NCBI RefSeq assembly: GCF_001854605.1
Contig: NZ_MKJU01000025.1
Span: forward strand, 378-64,377
Origin: Pseudoalteromonas amylolytica
Lineage (GTDB): Bacteria > Pseudomonadota > Gammaproteobacteria > Enterobacterales > Alteromonadaceae
DNA: 64,000 nucleotides
Reading direction: 5' to 3'
Shown here: positions 16,735 to 25,176 of the stretch, in pieces
How positions within the stretch are numbered: position 1 is the first letter of the stretch
How the letters are laid out: each line of letters starts with the position of its first letter
The notes under the pieces: model-generated
The model's input: only the letters and a program-made list of their open reading frames with translations
The model's database searches: none
What the model was told of the DNA's origin: nothing
Made by a program: the position numbers and the translations under genes

Positions 16735-19700
16735 ATGATGAAAAAGCAGTTTTATAGCGCACTGTCGCTCTCTATCGCATTGGCACTGGGCACAAGCAGT
16801 GTAGCCAGTTATGCAGCAGAAGAAAAATCGCAAGAATGGCAAGTAGACGCCCCTCAAGGTGAGTTCTTAGACGCGAAGATCTCCGTCACGCAAGGTACAT
16901 GGATGAACGTGGATGTGAGTCCAGATGGTAAAACCTTAGTGTTTGATCTGTTGGGTGACATTTACAGCATGCCAATTTCAGGTGGTGAAGCAACGCAACT
17001 TACCAGTGATATTGGCTGGCAAATGCAGCCACGCTTTAGCCTTGATGGCAAACACATCGCTTTTACCTCGGATCAGGGCGGCGGTGACAACATTTGGCTA
17101 ATGAACGCAGATGGCTCAGAGCAAAGGGCTGTGACCAATGAAACATTTCGTTTGTTGAACAGCCCAGCTTGGAGCCCAGACGGCGACTTTCTTGTGGCAC
17201 GTAAGCACTTTACAGCATCACGTTCTTTGGGCGCGGGTGAAGTATGGATGTACCACAAATCAGGTGGCAGCGGCGTACAGTTAACGAAGCGTGAAAACGA
17301 TCAAAAAGATTTGGGTGAACCTGCATTTTCACCAGACGGCCGTTACGTGTACTTTTCGCACGATGCAACACCGGGTAAAACGTTCCATTACTCAAAAGAC
17401 TCGGTAGCGGGTATCTACAAAATCAAACGTTTTGACCGTGAAACAGGCGAGATTAAAGTTATCTTATCTGGCATGGGGGGGGCTATTCGACCTACACCAT
17501 CCCCAGATGGTAAAACCCTTGCGTATGTTAAACGTGATGATTTCCAATCAAGCCTTTATTTGTACGACTTAGAGTCGGGCAAAGAAACCAAGTTGTATGG
17601 CAATCTTGAACGTGACATGCAAGAAACATGGGCGATTCATGGGGTGTACCCAACGATTGCTTGGACGCCGGATAACGAAAGCTTGGTATTCTGGGCGGGT
17701 GGTAAAATTCATAAAGTGGCGGTTGATGACAAATCGTTTGAAACCATCGAGTTTAGTGTTAATACCACCAAAAAAGTACAAAAAGCACTGCGCTTTGCAC
17801 AAGACATCGACCAAGCACAGTTTGACGTGAAGATGTTACGTAATGTGCAGGTTTCTCCAAACGGTGAAACGGCTATTTTCGAAGCCATGGGCCATATTTA
17901 CTCGCGCGATTTAGCATCGGGTAAAGTGAAGCGTTTGACTAAGCAAAACAGCCACTTTGAATTTTTCCCACAGTTCTCTCGTGATGGTAAGAAAATTGTT
18001 TATACCACTTGGGATGACAATGAGCAGGGCAGTGTGCGTGTGGTCTCAGCAAGTGGCGGCAGTGGTAAAGTTATCACCAAAGAGCCGGGTAAATACGTTG
18101 AACCGACATTTAGCCCTGATGGTAAAACCGTGGTGTTCCGTAAGTCTCGCGGCAGCTCAATCTTGGCACCTGAATGGTCATTAAAGCCTGGTTTATACCA
18201 AGTTCCAAGCAATGGTGGTGACGTAGAACTTATCAGTGAAGTGGGCTATCAAGCACAATTTGCCGATAGCAACGATGTAATTTACGTGATGGCACAGGGC
18301 AAAAACCCAGAGCTGCGCGCGATTGAATTAGCAACGAAAAAGTCTCGCACGCTTTATGATGCAGAGCATGCCACTGAATATCGTGTATCACCAGATGGTA
18401 AATATCTGGCATTTGCTGAGCGTTTCAAAGTGTTTGTAACACCATTTGTGCAAACTGGTAAAACCATCTCAATTTCTCCAAATGACAAGCAATTCCCCGT
18501 GCAGCAGTTATCTGTACGTGCGGGTGAGAATATTAGCTGGAGCGCCAAAGGTGACAAGCTTTACTGGAGCTTAGGGCCTGAGCTATATCATGCAAGCCTC
18601 GATGGCATGTTTGACATCAAGCAAGACAAAGACGCTGACTTCAAAGTAAAAAGCGGTACTGACATTGGCTTTAAACAAGACATGGCAGAGCCTGAGGGCA
18701 TGATTGCGCTGACAGGTGCTAACATCATTACCATGCAAGGCGATAAAGTGATTGAAAACGGTGTGGTACTGACCGATGGTAAGCATATCAAAGCAGTAGG
18801 TAGTGCCGGTGATGTTGCTATTCCTAAAGACGCTAAAGTGATTGATGTAACAGGCAAAACTATTATGCCTGGACTGGTTGATGTTCATGCTCACGGCTCG
18901 CAAGCCAGCGAGGAGATCATTCCAGAGCAAAACTGGAAGAACCTAGCAGGGTTAGCGCTAGGTGTGACTACTATCCATGACCCGTCAAACGATACTACAG
19001 AAATCTTTGCAGCCAGTGAAATGCAAAAGGCGGGTAAGATTGTAGCACCGCGTATCTTCTCAACGGGTACTATTTTATACGGTGCCAATGTACCGGGTTA
19101 CACAGCACACATCGACTCACTAGATGATGCTAAGTTCCACCTTGAGCGCTTACAAAAAGTGGGGGCGTTTAGTGTTAAGTCATACAATCAGCCTCGCCGT
19201 GAGCAGCGTCAACAAGTTGTTGAAGCAGCAAGAGAAATGGGCATGATGGTGATGCCAGAAGGAGGATCGCTGCTACAACACAACCTGACCATGGTAGTAG
19301 ATGGCCACACGGGGGTTGAACACTCAATTCCAGTTGCCAATATTTATGATGATGTGAAGCAATTGTGGTCGCAAACCGAAGTGGGTTACACGCCAACACT
19401 GGGTGTAGCGTATGGTGGTATCTGGGGTGAAAACTATTGGTACGATAAAACCGATGTGTGGAATCACCCACGATTGAGTAAATTTGTGCCTAAGAACCAG
19501 TTGTTACCGCGTTCTATGCGTCGTATCAAATCACCTGATCATCACTATAACCACGTAAATAACGCGCGCGTTGCCAAAGAGCTACAAGAGTTAGGCATTT
19601 TGGTGAACCTAGGTGCGCACGGTCAGCGTGAAGGCTTAGCAGCACACTGGGAAATTTGGATGTTTGCTCAAGGTGGTATGACGCCACACGAAGCACTGCG

Positions 19701-19923
19701 TGCAGCAACGTTAGACTCAGCGAAGTATGTGGGCCTAGACAAACATATCGGTTCTATTGAAGCCGGTAAACTTGCTGATTTAGTGGTACTAGATAGCAAC
19801 CCGCTTAAAAACATTCGTAATACAGATAAGGTGGCTTACACCATGATCAACGGTCGTTTGTTTGATGCCGAAACTATGAATGAAGTAGGTAAAAAAGAGC
19901 GCGATAAGTTGTTCTTCGAATAA
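16735..19923 (+). CDS. Secreted TolB-propeller / amidohydrolase fusion protein
   Basis: 1062 residues from the ATG at 16735, which starts a normal signal peptide (MMKKQF then a hydrophobic run, cleavage near SYAA); an ATG 33 bp upstream would spoil it. About 40-640 is a beta-propeller of TolB/WD40-like repeats with recurrent SPDGK turns. About 660-1062 is an amidohydrolase domain: entry motif MPGLVDVHAHG with metal ligands H718 and H720, GVTTIHDPSND, a HTGVEHS region, LGAHGQREGL, and the family-typical end IGSIEAGKLADLVVLD. Its substrate is unknown; the family includes imidazolonepropionase- and peptidase-like enzymes. It probably acts in the periplasm. It carries a G8 run at 17475-17482. Monocistronic with a strong terminator. 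Confidence 0.9.
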   Translation: MMKKQFYSALSLSIALALGTSSVASYAAEEKSQEWQVDAPQGEFLDAKISVTQGTWMNVDVSPDGKTLVFDLLGDIYSMPISGGEATQLTSDIGWQMQPRFSLDGKHIAFTSDQGGGDNIWLMNADGSEQRAVTNETFRLLNSPAWSPDGDFLVARKHFTASRSLGAGEVWMYHKSGGSGVQLTKRENDQKDLGEPAFSPDGRYVYFSHDATPGKTFHYSKDSVAGIYKIKRFDRETGEIKVILSGMGGAIRPTPSPDGKTLAYVKRDDFQSSLYLYDLESGKETKLYGNLERDMQETWAIHGVYPTIAWTPDNESLVFWAGGKIHKVAVDDKSFETIEFSVNTTKKVQKALRFAQDIDQAQFDVKMLRNVQVSPNGETAIFEAMGHIYSRDLASGKVKRLTKQNSHFEFFPQFSRDGKKIVYTTWDDNEQGSVRVVSASGGSGKVITKEPGKYVEPTFSPDGKTVVFRKSRGSSILAPEWSLKPGLYQVPSNGGDVELISEVGYQAQFADSNDVIYVMAQGKNPELRAIELATKKSRTLYDAEHATEYRVSPDGKYLAFAERFKVFVTPFVQTGKTISISPNDKQFPVQQLSVRAGENISWSAKGDKLYWSLGPELYHASLDGMFDIKQDKDADFKVKSGTDIGFKQDMAEPEGMIALTGANIITMQGDKVIENGVVLTDGKHIKAVGSAGDVAIPKDAKVIDVTGKTIMPGLVDVHAHGSQASEEIIPEQNWKNLAGLALGVTTIHDPSNDTTEIFAASEMQKAGKIVAPRIFSTGTILYGANVPGYTAHIDSLDDAKFHLERLQKVGAFSVKSYNQPRREQRQQVVEAAREMGMMVMPEGGSLLQHNLTMVVDGHTGVEHSIPVANIYDDVKQLWSQTEVGYTPTLGVAYGGIWGENYWYDKTDVWNHPRLSKFVPKNQLLPRSMRRIKSPDHHYNHVNNARVAKELQELGILVNLGAHGQREGLAAHWEIWMFAQGGMTPHEALRAATLDSAKYVGLDKHIGSIEAGKLADLVVLDSNPLKNIRNTDKVAYTMINGRLFDAETMNEVGKKERDKLFFE

Positions 19924-19948
19924 CCATTGTTTTGCTTTGAATTAAAAG

Positions 19949-19976
19949 AGGCCACACTAAGTTGTGGCCTTTTTTT
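19949..19976 (+). terminator. Intrinsic terminator of the amidohydrolase gene
   Basis: AGGCCACA / TGTGGCCT stem (19949-19956 with 19963-19970), six-base loop, run of seven Ts. The right arm plus T-run (TGTGGCCTTTTT) recurs in degenerate form at about 20025-20035 and 20233-20243, so the terminator looks like the first unit of the adjoining repeat array. Confidence 0.85.
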
Positions 19977-19984
19977 GTTTGAGA

Positions 19985-20013
19985 TGTCGTCATCCTGACG
20001 AAGGTCAGGATCT
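19985..20013. repeat. Palindromic REP-like element, first copy
   Basis: Contains hairpin ATCCTGAC-GAAG-GTCAGGAT (19992-20011). The same module recurs inside both 179-bp repeats (20183-20202 and 20391-20410), with half copies at about 20152-20158 and 20360-20366. A second hairpin type, ATTCTGAA-ACAAG-TTCAGAAT (20051-20071), sits in each repeat. Such short dyads resemble dispersed REP-type elements of gammaproteobacteria. No transposase is present here. Confidence 0.7.
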
Positions 20014-20029
20014 CGTACTAAATCGTGGT

Positions 20030-20208
20030 CTTTTTGTTGAAAGTGACGAGATTCTGAAACAAGTTCAGAATGACGAGCGAAATTTGGACGAAGGCGCGGC
20101 TTAAACAAACTAGGATGAAAGCACTATTCATGCAAATATGTCGTCATCCTGACGAAGGCACTGCTCAAGCACATATGTTGTCATCCTGACGAAGGTCAGG
20201 ATCTTTTA
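20030..20208. repeat. 179-bp direct repeat, copy 1
   Basis: Identical base for base, by eye, to 20238-20416; the copies are offset by 208 bp and separated by 29 bp. Each contains the ATTCTGAA/TTCAGAAT hairpin, a unique central part (GGCGCGGCTTAAACAAACTAGG), one half and one full ATCCTGAC/GTCAGGAT element. I find no convincing gene. The 449-bp gap 19924-20372 is otherwise this array. Confidence 0.9.
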
Positions 20209-20237
20209 AAGGAATTGCATTAACACCAAGTTATGGC

Positions 20238-20416
20238 CTTTTTGTTGAAAGTGACGAGATTCTGAAACAAGTTCAGAATGACGAGCGAAATTTGGACGAA
20301 GGCGCGGCTTAAACAAACTAGGATGAAAGCACTATTCATGCAAATATGTCGTCATCCTGACGAAGGCACTGCTCAAGCACATATGTTGTCATCCTGACGA
20401 AGGTCAGGATCTTTTA
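20238..20416. repeat. 179-bp direct repeat, copy 2
   Basis: Second copy of the repeat at 20030-20208, identical by eye. Its right end, at 20416, lies 8 bp from the point where similarity to the XRE regulator gene begins on the minus strand, so the array borders the broken end of that gene. Perfect identity suggests recent duplication or gene conversion. Confidence 0.9.
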
Positions 20417-20510
20417 CGAAATTTCGGTCACATTTGAGCTTTTGTGACATAGCTTTCTGAGAAATACCCGCCTTTAACCGCATTGACCTCAGGTCGTCGC
20501 CACTGATCAT
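20373..20510 (-). pseudogene. Truncated XRE-family regulator gene, 5' remnant
   Basis: An ATG at 20510 with an upstream GGGAG opens MISGDDLRSMRLKAGISQ, nearly identical to the start of the intact regulator at 21360-21614 (INGDDLRSMRLKAGISQ). Similarity continues through KLxCDR (residues 24-29) and then stops at about 20425, where the frame runs into the repeat array and ends after 45 codons. The first half of the HTH is kept; the recognition helix and C-terminus are lost. This is a duplicated regulator gene broken by, or rearranged with, the repeat. Finding both copies around one gene pair suggests an earlier tandem arrangement of regulator modules. Confidence 0.8.
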
Positions 20511-20522
20511 ATCACTCCCTCG

Positions 20523-21122
20523 CTATGACGGCTCAAATCTTCGCTGTTTATGTTTTTTCTCTGTCACAATCACCATAGTTAACAGTAGGGCACAGGAGAC
20601 GGCCCAGCCAATATAGACTAGAGATGTAAAGTTATAATAGATGATAGTGATGCTGTGGAATCCAAGTACATGCCGTGCTAAATGTTCAACCAATCCTAGC
20701 AGGCTAACCAACGCTAAATAGATAAAAGTCCAGTGAAATAGCCCATCAAAATAAGTTAACTCAATTTTAGTAGAACGAGAGAGTACCCTTGATATTTGTA
20801 CTCTAAAAATCAGTAGTATTACAGAAGTCACCGTGATTAAAAGGTGCGTGCCGAAGATCAAAACGCCGTGCAATATCCTATTCTTTCCAGCTGTACTAAG
20901 GTCAATTATTCCATATGCAAAAATGATGTACTCTACTAGATTGATAAACATAAGTATCAAAGCGATATGGAGCACATTTGGCTCTTTCCTTATTAGGCCA
21001 TAAAGTGCCGTTAGCGCTATCGTGGTGACGTAGATCTCAGAAGTAATTTTTGGGTTACCTACCAAAATATAGAAGATCGTGAGCGCAAATATTATAAGTG
21101 TAATTAGTTGAGAAAACTTCAC
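20523..21122 (-). CDS. Six-TM membrane protein of unknown function
   Basis: 199 residues from a GTG at 21122, placed five bases after the stop codon of the 77-codon gene. An in-frame GTG or ATG further upstream would overlap that gene and give a non-hydrophobic start. Six hydrophobic segments of about 20-25 residues fill the protein (starting near residues 3, 25, 45, 78, 120 and 145). The short basic tail KKHKQRRFEPS predicts a cytoplasmic C-terminus. I do not recognise the family. Third gene of the XRE-peptide-membrane protein cassette; it may be an immunity, export or sensor protein for the small product, but that is conjecture. Confidence 0.7.
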   Translation of the reverse strand: MKFSQLITLIIFALTIFYILVGNPKITSEIYVTTIALTALYGLIRKEPNVLHIALILMFINLVEYIIFAYGIIDLSTAGKNRILHGVLIFGTHLLITVTSVILLIFRVQISRVLSRSTKIELTYFDGLFHWTFIYLALVSLLGLVEHLARHVLGFHSITIIYYNFTSLVYIGWAVSCALLLTMVIVTEKKHKQRRFEPS

Positions 21123-21126
21123 AATG

Positions 21127-21360
21127 TTACCCGCCGTGTTTTTCTGTGATAGGCAAGGGTGGTATATGTGAGGCTTGACTGGGGGTATCTGGGACCCACG
21201 GACCACCTCCGGCGCTAATTAATGTACATTGCCCACAACTTAACAGTTGTTCCAAATAGGGAGTTCTCTTTCTGAAATTCCAACCTCGTGTTGCTTGCCT
21301 TTGACTGAGAAAACTAGTTAAACCAATATTAAAAATATTTAGCAAGTTGGCTCTTTTCAT
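21127..21360 (-). CDS. Small 77-residue protein of unknown function in the XRE cassette
   Basis: The ATG overlaps the regulator's stop codon (TAATG) and the stop lies just before the GTG of the membrane protein, so it is closely packed between two genes and probably translated by coupling. The N-terminal part (1-41) is basic with a short hydrophobic stretch (NLLNIFNIGLTSFL). Then come two cysteines (CGQC, 42-45), a GGG (51-53) and a proline-rich end finishing in HGG. This leader-plus-tail look resembles a secreted or modified peptide precursor, but no family motif is certain. It could instead be a non-functional spacer reading frame. Confidence 0.5.
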   Translation of the reverse strand: MKRANLLNIFNIGLTSFLSQRQATRGWNFRKRTPYLEQLLSCGQCTLISAGGGPWVPDTPSQASHIPPLPITEKHGG

Positions 21361-21614
21361 TATTCATCATCCTGTAATTTTGATTTCTCAGAGCAGCTAA
21401 CTTCATCGTTTAGGCCTTTGATTTGGTTAAGCAATGAGTCAACGTCGATTTTACAATATAAAAACCATTTGAATAGCTCTTTGGAGCGAATGTCGCTTAC
21501 CCCAAATTCATAGTTACTAATTGTTTTACGGTCGCACTCCAGTTTTCTAGCCATCTGCTCCTGAGAAATGCCGGCTTTTAACCTCATCGACCTTAGATCG
21601 TCACCATTAATCAC
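21360..21614 (-). CDS. XRE-family transcriptional regulator (HTH)
   Basis: 84 residues with an N-terminal lambda-repressor-like HTH: helices around LRSMRLKAGISQEQMARKL and CDRKTISNYEFG (about 7-40), then a short C-terminal part with no ligand domain. The start is GTG at 21614 with GGAAAGGA directly upstream. It heads a coupled set with the 77-residue protein and a six-TM protein. Small XRE proteins of this kind usually repress their own operon. A broken near-copy lies at 20373-20510. It is not flanked by integrase or phage genes. Confidence 0.85.
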   Translation of the reverse strand: MINGDDLRSMRLKAGISQEQMARKLECDRKTISNYEFGVSDIRSKELFKWFLYCKIDVDSLLNQIKGLNDEVSCSEKSKLQDDE

Positions 21615-21842
21615 GTCCTTTCCCTTTTTATTGCGATGGGGAGATTTTTCCGCATCTAAATATACATAATATTAACAATGGTGGCTTCTGGTAAAACAAA
21701 AAATGGTTTTGTAACTTTAGTAATGCCAGTAATAAACAGTGTTTAAGCCGTGCAGGGCTTTAAGGGACAGATTATTTCAATAGGGTTAAAAAATCAACAT
21801 TTTGTTTACTATAGGTGTAAATCCATTTATCAGTACGCAAGC

Positions 21843-21872
21843 AGCTCGTTAGCATTCACATGCTAACGAGCT
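21843..21872 (-). terminator. Strong hairpin after the second ABC exporter operon
   Basis: Perfect 13-bp stem AGCTCGTTAGCAT / ATGCTAACGAGCT with a four-base loop, 13 bp after the last permease stop. No U-tract follows on the minus strand, so it may protect the mRNA end rather than terminate by itself. The rest of the 270-bp gap up to the XRE start is AT-rich and holds that operon's promoter, which I cannot place firmly. Confidence 0.55.
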
Positions 21873-21884
21873 TGAGTTATAAGC

Positions 21885-23096
21885 CTAAGCACCACGGGTG
21901 GCGATGGCGGGGGAGACTCTGCTGGCTCGGGTGGCAGGGTAGATAACCGCCAGTTGCCCGAGTATAAAAATCACCACGGTGCCTGCTAGTAAATAGCTCA
22001 GCGGTACGGGGTTAATTGACAGCAGCTCAACAAATTGGTTATTGAGAATGATAGCGCCAAGCAAACCAATCACCACTCCGATGCTTGAAACAACCGCATT
22101 TTCAACCATAAAAAAGCGCACAATATCCCATTTGTTTGCGCCCAGCGCTCTGCGAGTACCGATTTGTTGGGTTCTGCGACTCACGTTGTAACGCGCCTGA
22201 CCGAATATACCAAGCGCCGTGATAATGGCCAGCCCCACGCCAATGGCGGTGAGTATTTTGCTGGTGGCTAAGTCTTCTTTGTAGGCTTTTTGTCTCACTT
22301 CGCGCATTGTGCTCATTTTCTCAATCTTACGACCTGGGGTTTTAAGGAGTGTCTCAACGGTGTTGTTCATCACTTCTTCCAGCCTGCCCGGTTGGGTGCG
22401 TACTGCAATATGGCTGGGAGATGCAGGCTGAGCCTCGTTAACCCCTGCCAGTACCGTTGCATCAACAGCTGACCAGAACTGCCAAGCATTTTGTAGCGTT
22501 TTTATTACGCCCTTTACGTGGTGTGGCGCGCCGTTAAAGTAAAGTGTAGTACCAACAATATCACGCCAATTATCAGGATATATTTTTTGCGCAAGCGCTT
22601 GGGTTACCACCACTTGTGAGGGAAGAAAAGTGCCTTCTTTATCCGTTTCTAAAATATCACTGGGCACAAACCATTCTCCGGCAATCATTTCAAGGTCAAG
22701 GGTTTTTAAGGCGTGCTCGTCGCTACTCAAATAACCACCAAAGCCAACACTGTTGCCGTTTGGTTCTAGGTAAAAATCGGTGTATCGCCCCCAGCCCACC
22801 AAGGACAAGCTAGGGAGGGCTGTTGCGCCTACTACACCTTCAACCCCCCTAATTTGTCTTAGAATATCGTTTTGCTCCGCTATAACTTGATGCGGTTCAC
22901 TTAAGAAATTGGTAACAATATAAAATGTGTTGGCTTCATCTAAACCAGTTGGGCGCTGCATTTTTTTGCTGCGCTCTCCTATCATATAGGCGGTATTGAC
23001 CAATACCATAAAGGTAATCGCAACCTGTAATGTGAGCAAAATAGGCGCAATTTTTTGCTTTTTAAGCGATTTTAAAATTGGGAAAAAGTCTTTCAT
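21885..23096 (-). CDS. MacB/FtsX-type ABC transporter permease (second exporter, permease 2)
   Basis: 403 residues: an N-terminal TM (about 16-40), a periplasmic MacB core (about 45-270), then three TMs (about 278-300, 330-350, 365-390). The conserved loop before the second TM group reads QIGTRRALGANKWDIV. One complete permease unit of normal length. It starts nine bases after permease 1 stops, so the two presumably form a heterodimer, matching the two halves of the fused permease at 3204-5636. Confidence 0.88.
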   Translation of the reverse strand: MKDFFPILKSLKKQKIAPILLTLQVAITFMVLVNTAYMIGERSKKMQRPTGLDEANTFYIVTNFLSEPHQVIAEQNDILRQIRGVEGVVGATALPSLSLVGWGRYTDFYLEPNGNSVGFGGYLSSDEHALKTLDLEMIAGEWFVPSDILETDKEGTFLPSQVVVTQALAQKIYPDNWRDIVGTTLYFNGAPHHVKGVIKTLQNAWQFWSAVDATVLAGVNEAQPASPSHIAVRTQPGRLEEVMNNTVETLLKTPGRKIEKMSTMREVRQKAYKEDLATSKILTAIGVGLAIITALGIFGQARYNVSRRTQQIGTRRALGANKWDIVRFFMVENAVVSSIGVVIGLLGAIILNNQFVELLSINPVPLSYLLAGTVVIFILGQLAVIYPATRASRVSPAIATRGA

Positions 23097-23105
23097 ACCT
23101 TGCTC

Positions 23106-24428
23106 CTATAGGCTCTTAAGCTGGCTAGATGGGTTAGTTTGGCTCGCCTTTAATACTGGGAAAAGCCCAAATAGCAAACTACACAGCAGGGCTAACAACA
23201 AAGTCGTGACGGCCAAAGATAGGTTCATCTGCATAATGCCTGCGGGCATGTAGTAATAAATGCCGGTGAGTATGTTAAGCCCAAGCTGTGCGAGTGCGAG
23301 TCCCAGTAGCCCACCGAGCGCCCCTAATAGGGCCAATTCAACAGAAAACTGTATAAAAATCGCTTGCTTGCTGGCACCTACCGCTCGGCGAAGGCCAACC
23401 TCTCGTGAACGGCCAAAAAACTTTGCCATCATCAGGCTCATGCAGTTGAGCAAGCACACAATCAAAAAAAGCACTGCAAGCCACACCGCCAGTTTACCTT
23501 CGTTTGGGATCATATCATCATCAATCAAACGCTCTTTTACATTGAGTAGCTTGGAGCGGGTACTATTTTCAAAGCGGCCAAAGGCTTGCTGCTGTTGGGC
23601 ATAACTGGTGAGAAAGTCTTTATACTGTGCTTTAGTTTGCTCATCTGGCAGCTCAACCCACATGTTTATCATGGTACATTCGGATGTGAGAAGTCCTGAA
23701 AAAGAGCCGTCGGCTGGCTCTTGCGTGCAGTAAGTATCGGAGTTCAAGGCGGAGTAAAACTCATTTTTAATCTGTGTATTCAAAGGAATAAATACATCAT
23801 ATGGGTCATTATAGGTATCCACTGCGGTGCTATAAAACTTAGGAATAGGTGACCAATGGTCGAGTACGCCCGCAATGGTAAATATCTTATCGGCGAAGAC
23901 AACGGTTTTGCCCACTGAGTTTTCTCCATCAAAGAGTTGGTTGTTGATTTTTTTAGTAAGTACAATCACCTGTGCAGCATCATCTTCGGCTTGTTGGTCC
24001 CAGCCGTTACCATAAGTAAATGGCACATCAAACAGTCTAAAAAAGTCGGGCGTGGTGGTGCGTACCATCACATTGAGTGTATCTAGATCGGTGCGCAAAG
24101 GGTTAGAAAGCGTTTCTTTGCTGGAGTTAAGCGCCACTTGGTTAACTGGAATATCTGACTTGAGTAAGTTAACCGCATCTTGATAGGTAATGGTGTAACC
24201 CAGCTTGTCGCCCATTTCTATGGCGTATTCCTTGGTATAGTTATCCAACTGTACATTAAAGAGCGTTTGGCTTTTTGCTGGAATGGGGTCTTTTGACATC
24301 ATATAGCTGACGGTATAAGTCGTCATGGTTGCAGCAATGCCAATGGCTATCATGGCGACGATTAAAAAACTCAAAAACGGGGTTTTACGTACGCCCAAAC
24401 AGGCGAGCTTAAAATAGTAGGTCATCAT
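23106..24428 (-). CDS. MacB/FtsX-type ABC transporter permease (second exporter, permease 1)
   Basis: 440 residues: an N-terminal TM (about 18-42), a long periplasmic core with three cysteines near residues 231-250, then three TMs (about 325-347, 378-400, 408-430). The loop motif is EVGLRRAVGASKQAI. It lies ten bases after the ATPase gene and nine before permease 2. No adaptor gene is present in this operon, unlike the first exporter. Possible roles are peptide export or lipoprotein/envelope work; nothing decides between them. Confidence 0.88.
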   Translation of the reverse strand: MMTYYFKLACLGVRKTPFLSFLIVAMIAIGIAATMTTYTVSYMMSKDPIPAKSQTLFNVQLDNYTKEYAIEMGDKLGYTITYQDAVNLLKSDIPVNQVALNSSKETLSNPLRTDLDTLNVMVRTTTPDFFRLFDVPFTYGNGWDQQAEDDAAQVIVLTKKINNQLFDGENSVGKTVVFADKIFTIAGVLDHWSPIPKFYSTAVDTYNDPYDVFIPLNTQIKNEFYSALNSDTYCTQEPADGSFSGLLTSECTMINMWVELPDEQTKAQYKDFLTSYAQQQQAFGRFENSTRSKLLNVKERLIDDDMIPNEGKLAVWLAVLFLIVCLLNCMSLMMAKFFGRSREVGLRRAVGASKQAIFIQFSVELALLGALGGLLGLALAQLGLNILTGIYYYMPAGIMQMNLSLAVTTLLLALLCSLLFGLFPVLKASQTNPSSQLKSL

Positions 24429-24438
24429 GGCTCGTTAC

Positions 24439-25128
24439 TCATGCAATGGCTTTTTCAAGCGTTTTTAATTCACTCAAATGGCCGTCTTTAATTTGAATTA
24501 TGCGGTTGGCTTGAGCGGCCTGTTCATTGTCATGGGTTACCATAATGATACTGGTGCCTTGGGCGTTAATGTCTTTAAGCAATGTCATAATGCCCTGTGC
24601 CATTTTCGAGTCTAAATTACCGGTTGGTTCGTCGGCAAGGATCATCGCAGGAGAGCCTGCAATGGCTCTGGCAATGGCTACTCGCTGTTGTTGTCCACCT
24701 GACAACTGGTTTGGATAATGGTGCTTTCTACCAGCTAGGCCCACTTGCTCTAGTGCCTGCATAATACGTTTGTCACGCTCTGCTGCTGTGAACTTTCTAT
24801 AGCGCAGTGGCATATCTACATTGTCATACAGGTTTAGCTCAGGGATGAGGTTAAAACTTTGAAAAACAAAGCCAATTTTCTCATTTCGAAACGCTGACTT
24901 TTGCTTGTCTTTCATGGTGGTCACGTCTTGTCCGCCGAGTAGATAGACGCCTTCACTGTGCTCTTCCAATAGCCCTGCAATATTCAAAAATGTGGTTTTT
25001 CCTGAGCCTGAAGAGCCGATGATGCTGACAAACTCTCCTTGTTCTACCTGTAAATCAAATGGATGTAGCGCCTGTGTTTTAATCCTATCGGCGTAAAATA
25101 CTTTGGCTAAGTTTTTCATTATCAGCAT
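24439..25128 (-). CDS. ABC transporter ATPase of the MacB/LolD type (second exporter)
   Basis: 229 residues: Walker A GSSGSGKT (37-44), Q-loop FVFQSFNL, signature LSGGQQQR, Walker [13 protein letters not shown] and the H-loop histidine in MVTHD. The start at 25128 has a very strong AAGGAGGT RBS (25133-25140), which favours the first of two close ATGs. It leads a three-gene operon with two separate permeases. Closely related in kind to the ATPase at 6957-7706 but with the standard DEPTG motif. Confidence 0.92.
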   Translation of the reverse strand: MLIMKNLAKVFYADRIKTQALHPFDLQVEQGEFVSIIGSSGSGKTTFLNIAGLLEEHSEGVYLLGGQDVTTMKDKQKSAFRNEKIGFVFQSFNLIPELNLYDNVDMPLRYRKFTAAERDKRIMQALEQVGLAGRKHHYPNQLSGGQQQRVAIARAIAGSPAMILADEPTGNLDSKMAQGIMTLLKDINAQGTSIIMVTHDNEQAAQANRIIQIKDGHLSELKTLEKAIA

Positions 25129-25162
25129 ACATACCTCCTTATTGTTGTACGAGTAAATGGAT

Positions 25163-25176
25163 CTTTGTTAACAAAG
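25163..25176. promoter_or_regulatory. 14-bp palindrome CTTTGTTAACAAAG in the leader of the second exporter
   Basis: Perfect dyad 35 bp upstream of the ATPase start. Its GTTAAC core is shared with the palindrome at 25458-25473. Possible operator. Confidence 0.3.

Noticed and set aside
19836-20108. Minus-strand 90-codon frame over the amidohydrolase 3' end and repeat array
   Set aside because: Half lies in the antisense of a gene and half in palindromic repeats, which often give spurious open frames.
19985-20416. Possible CRISPR array
   Set aside because: The repeats are long, unevenly spaced and contain hairpins of two kinds; there are no short regular repeats with unique spacers and no cas genes.
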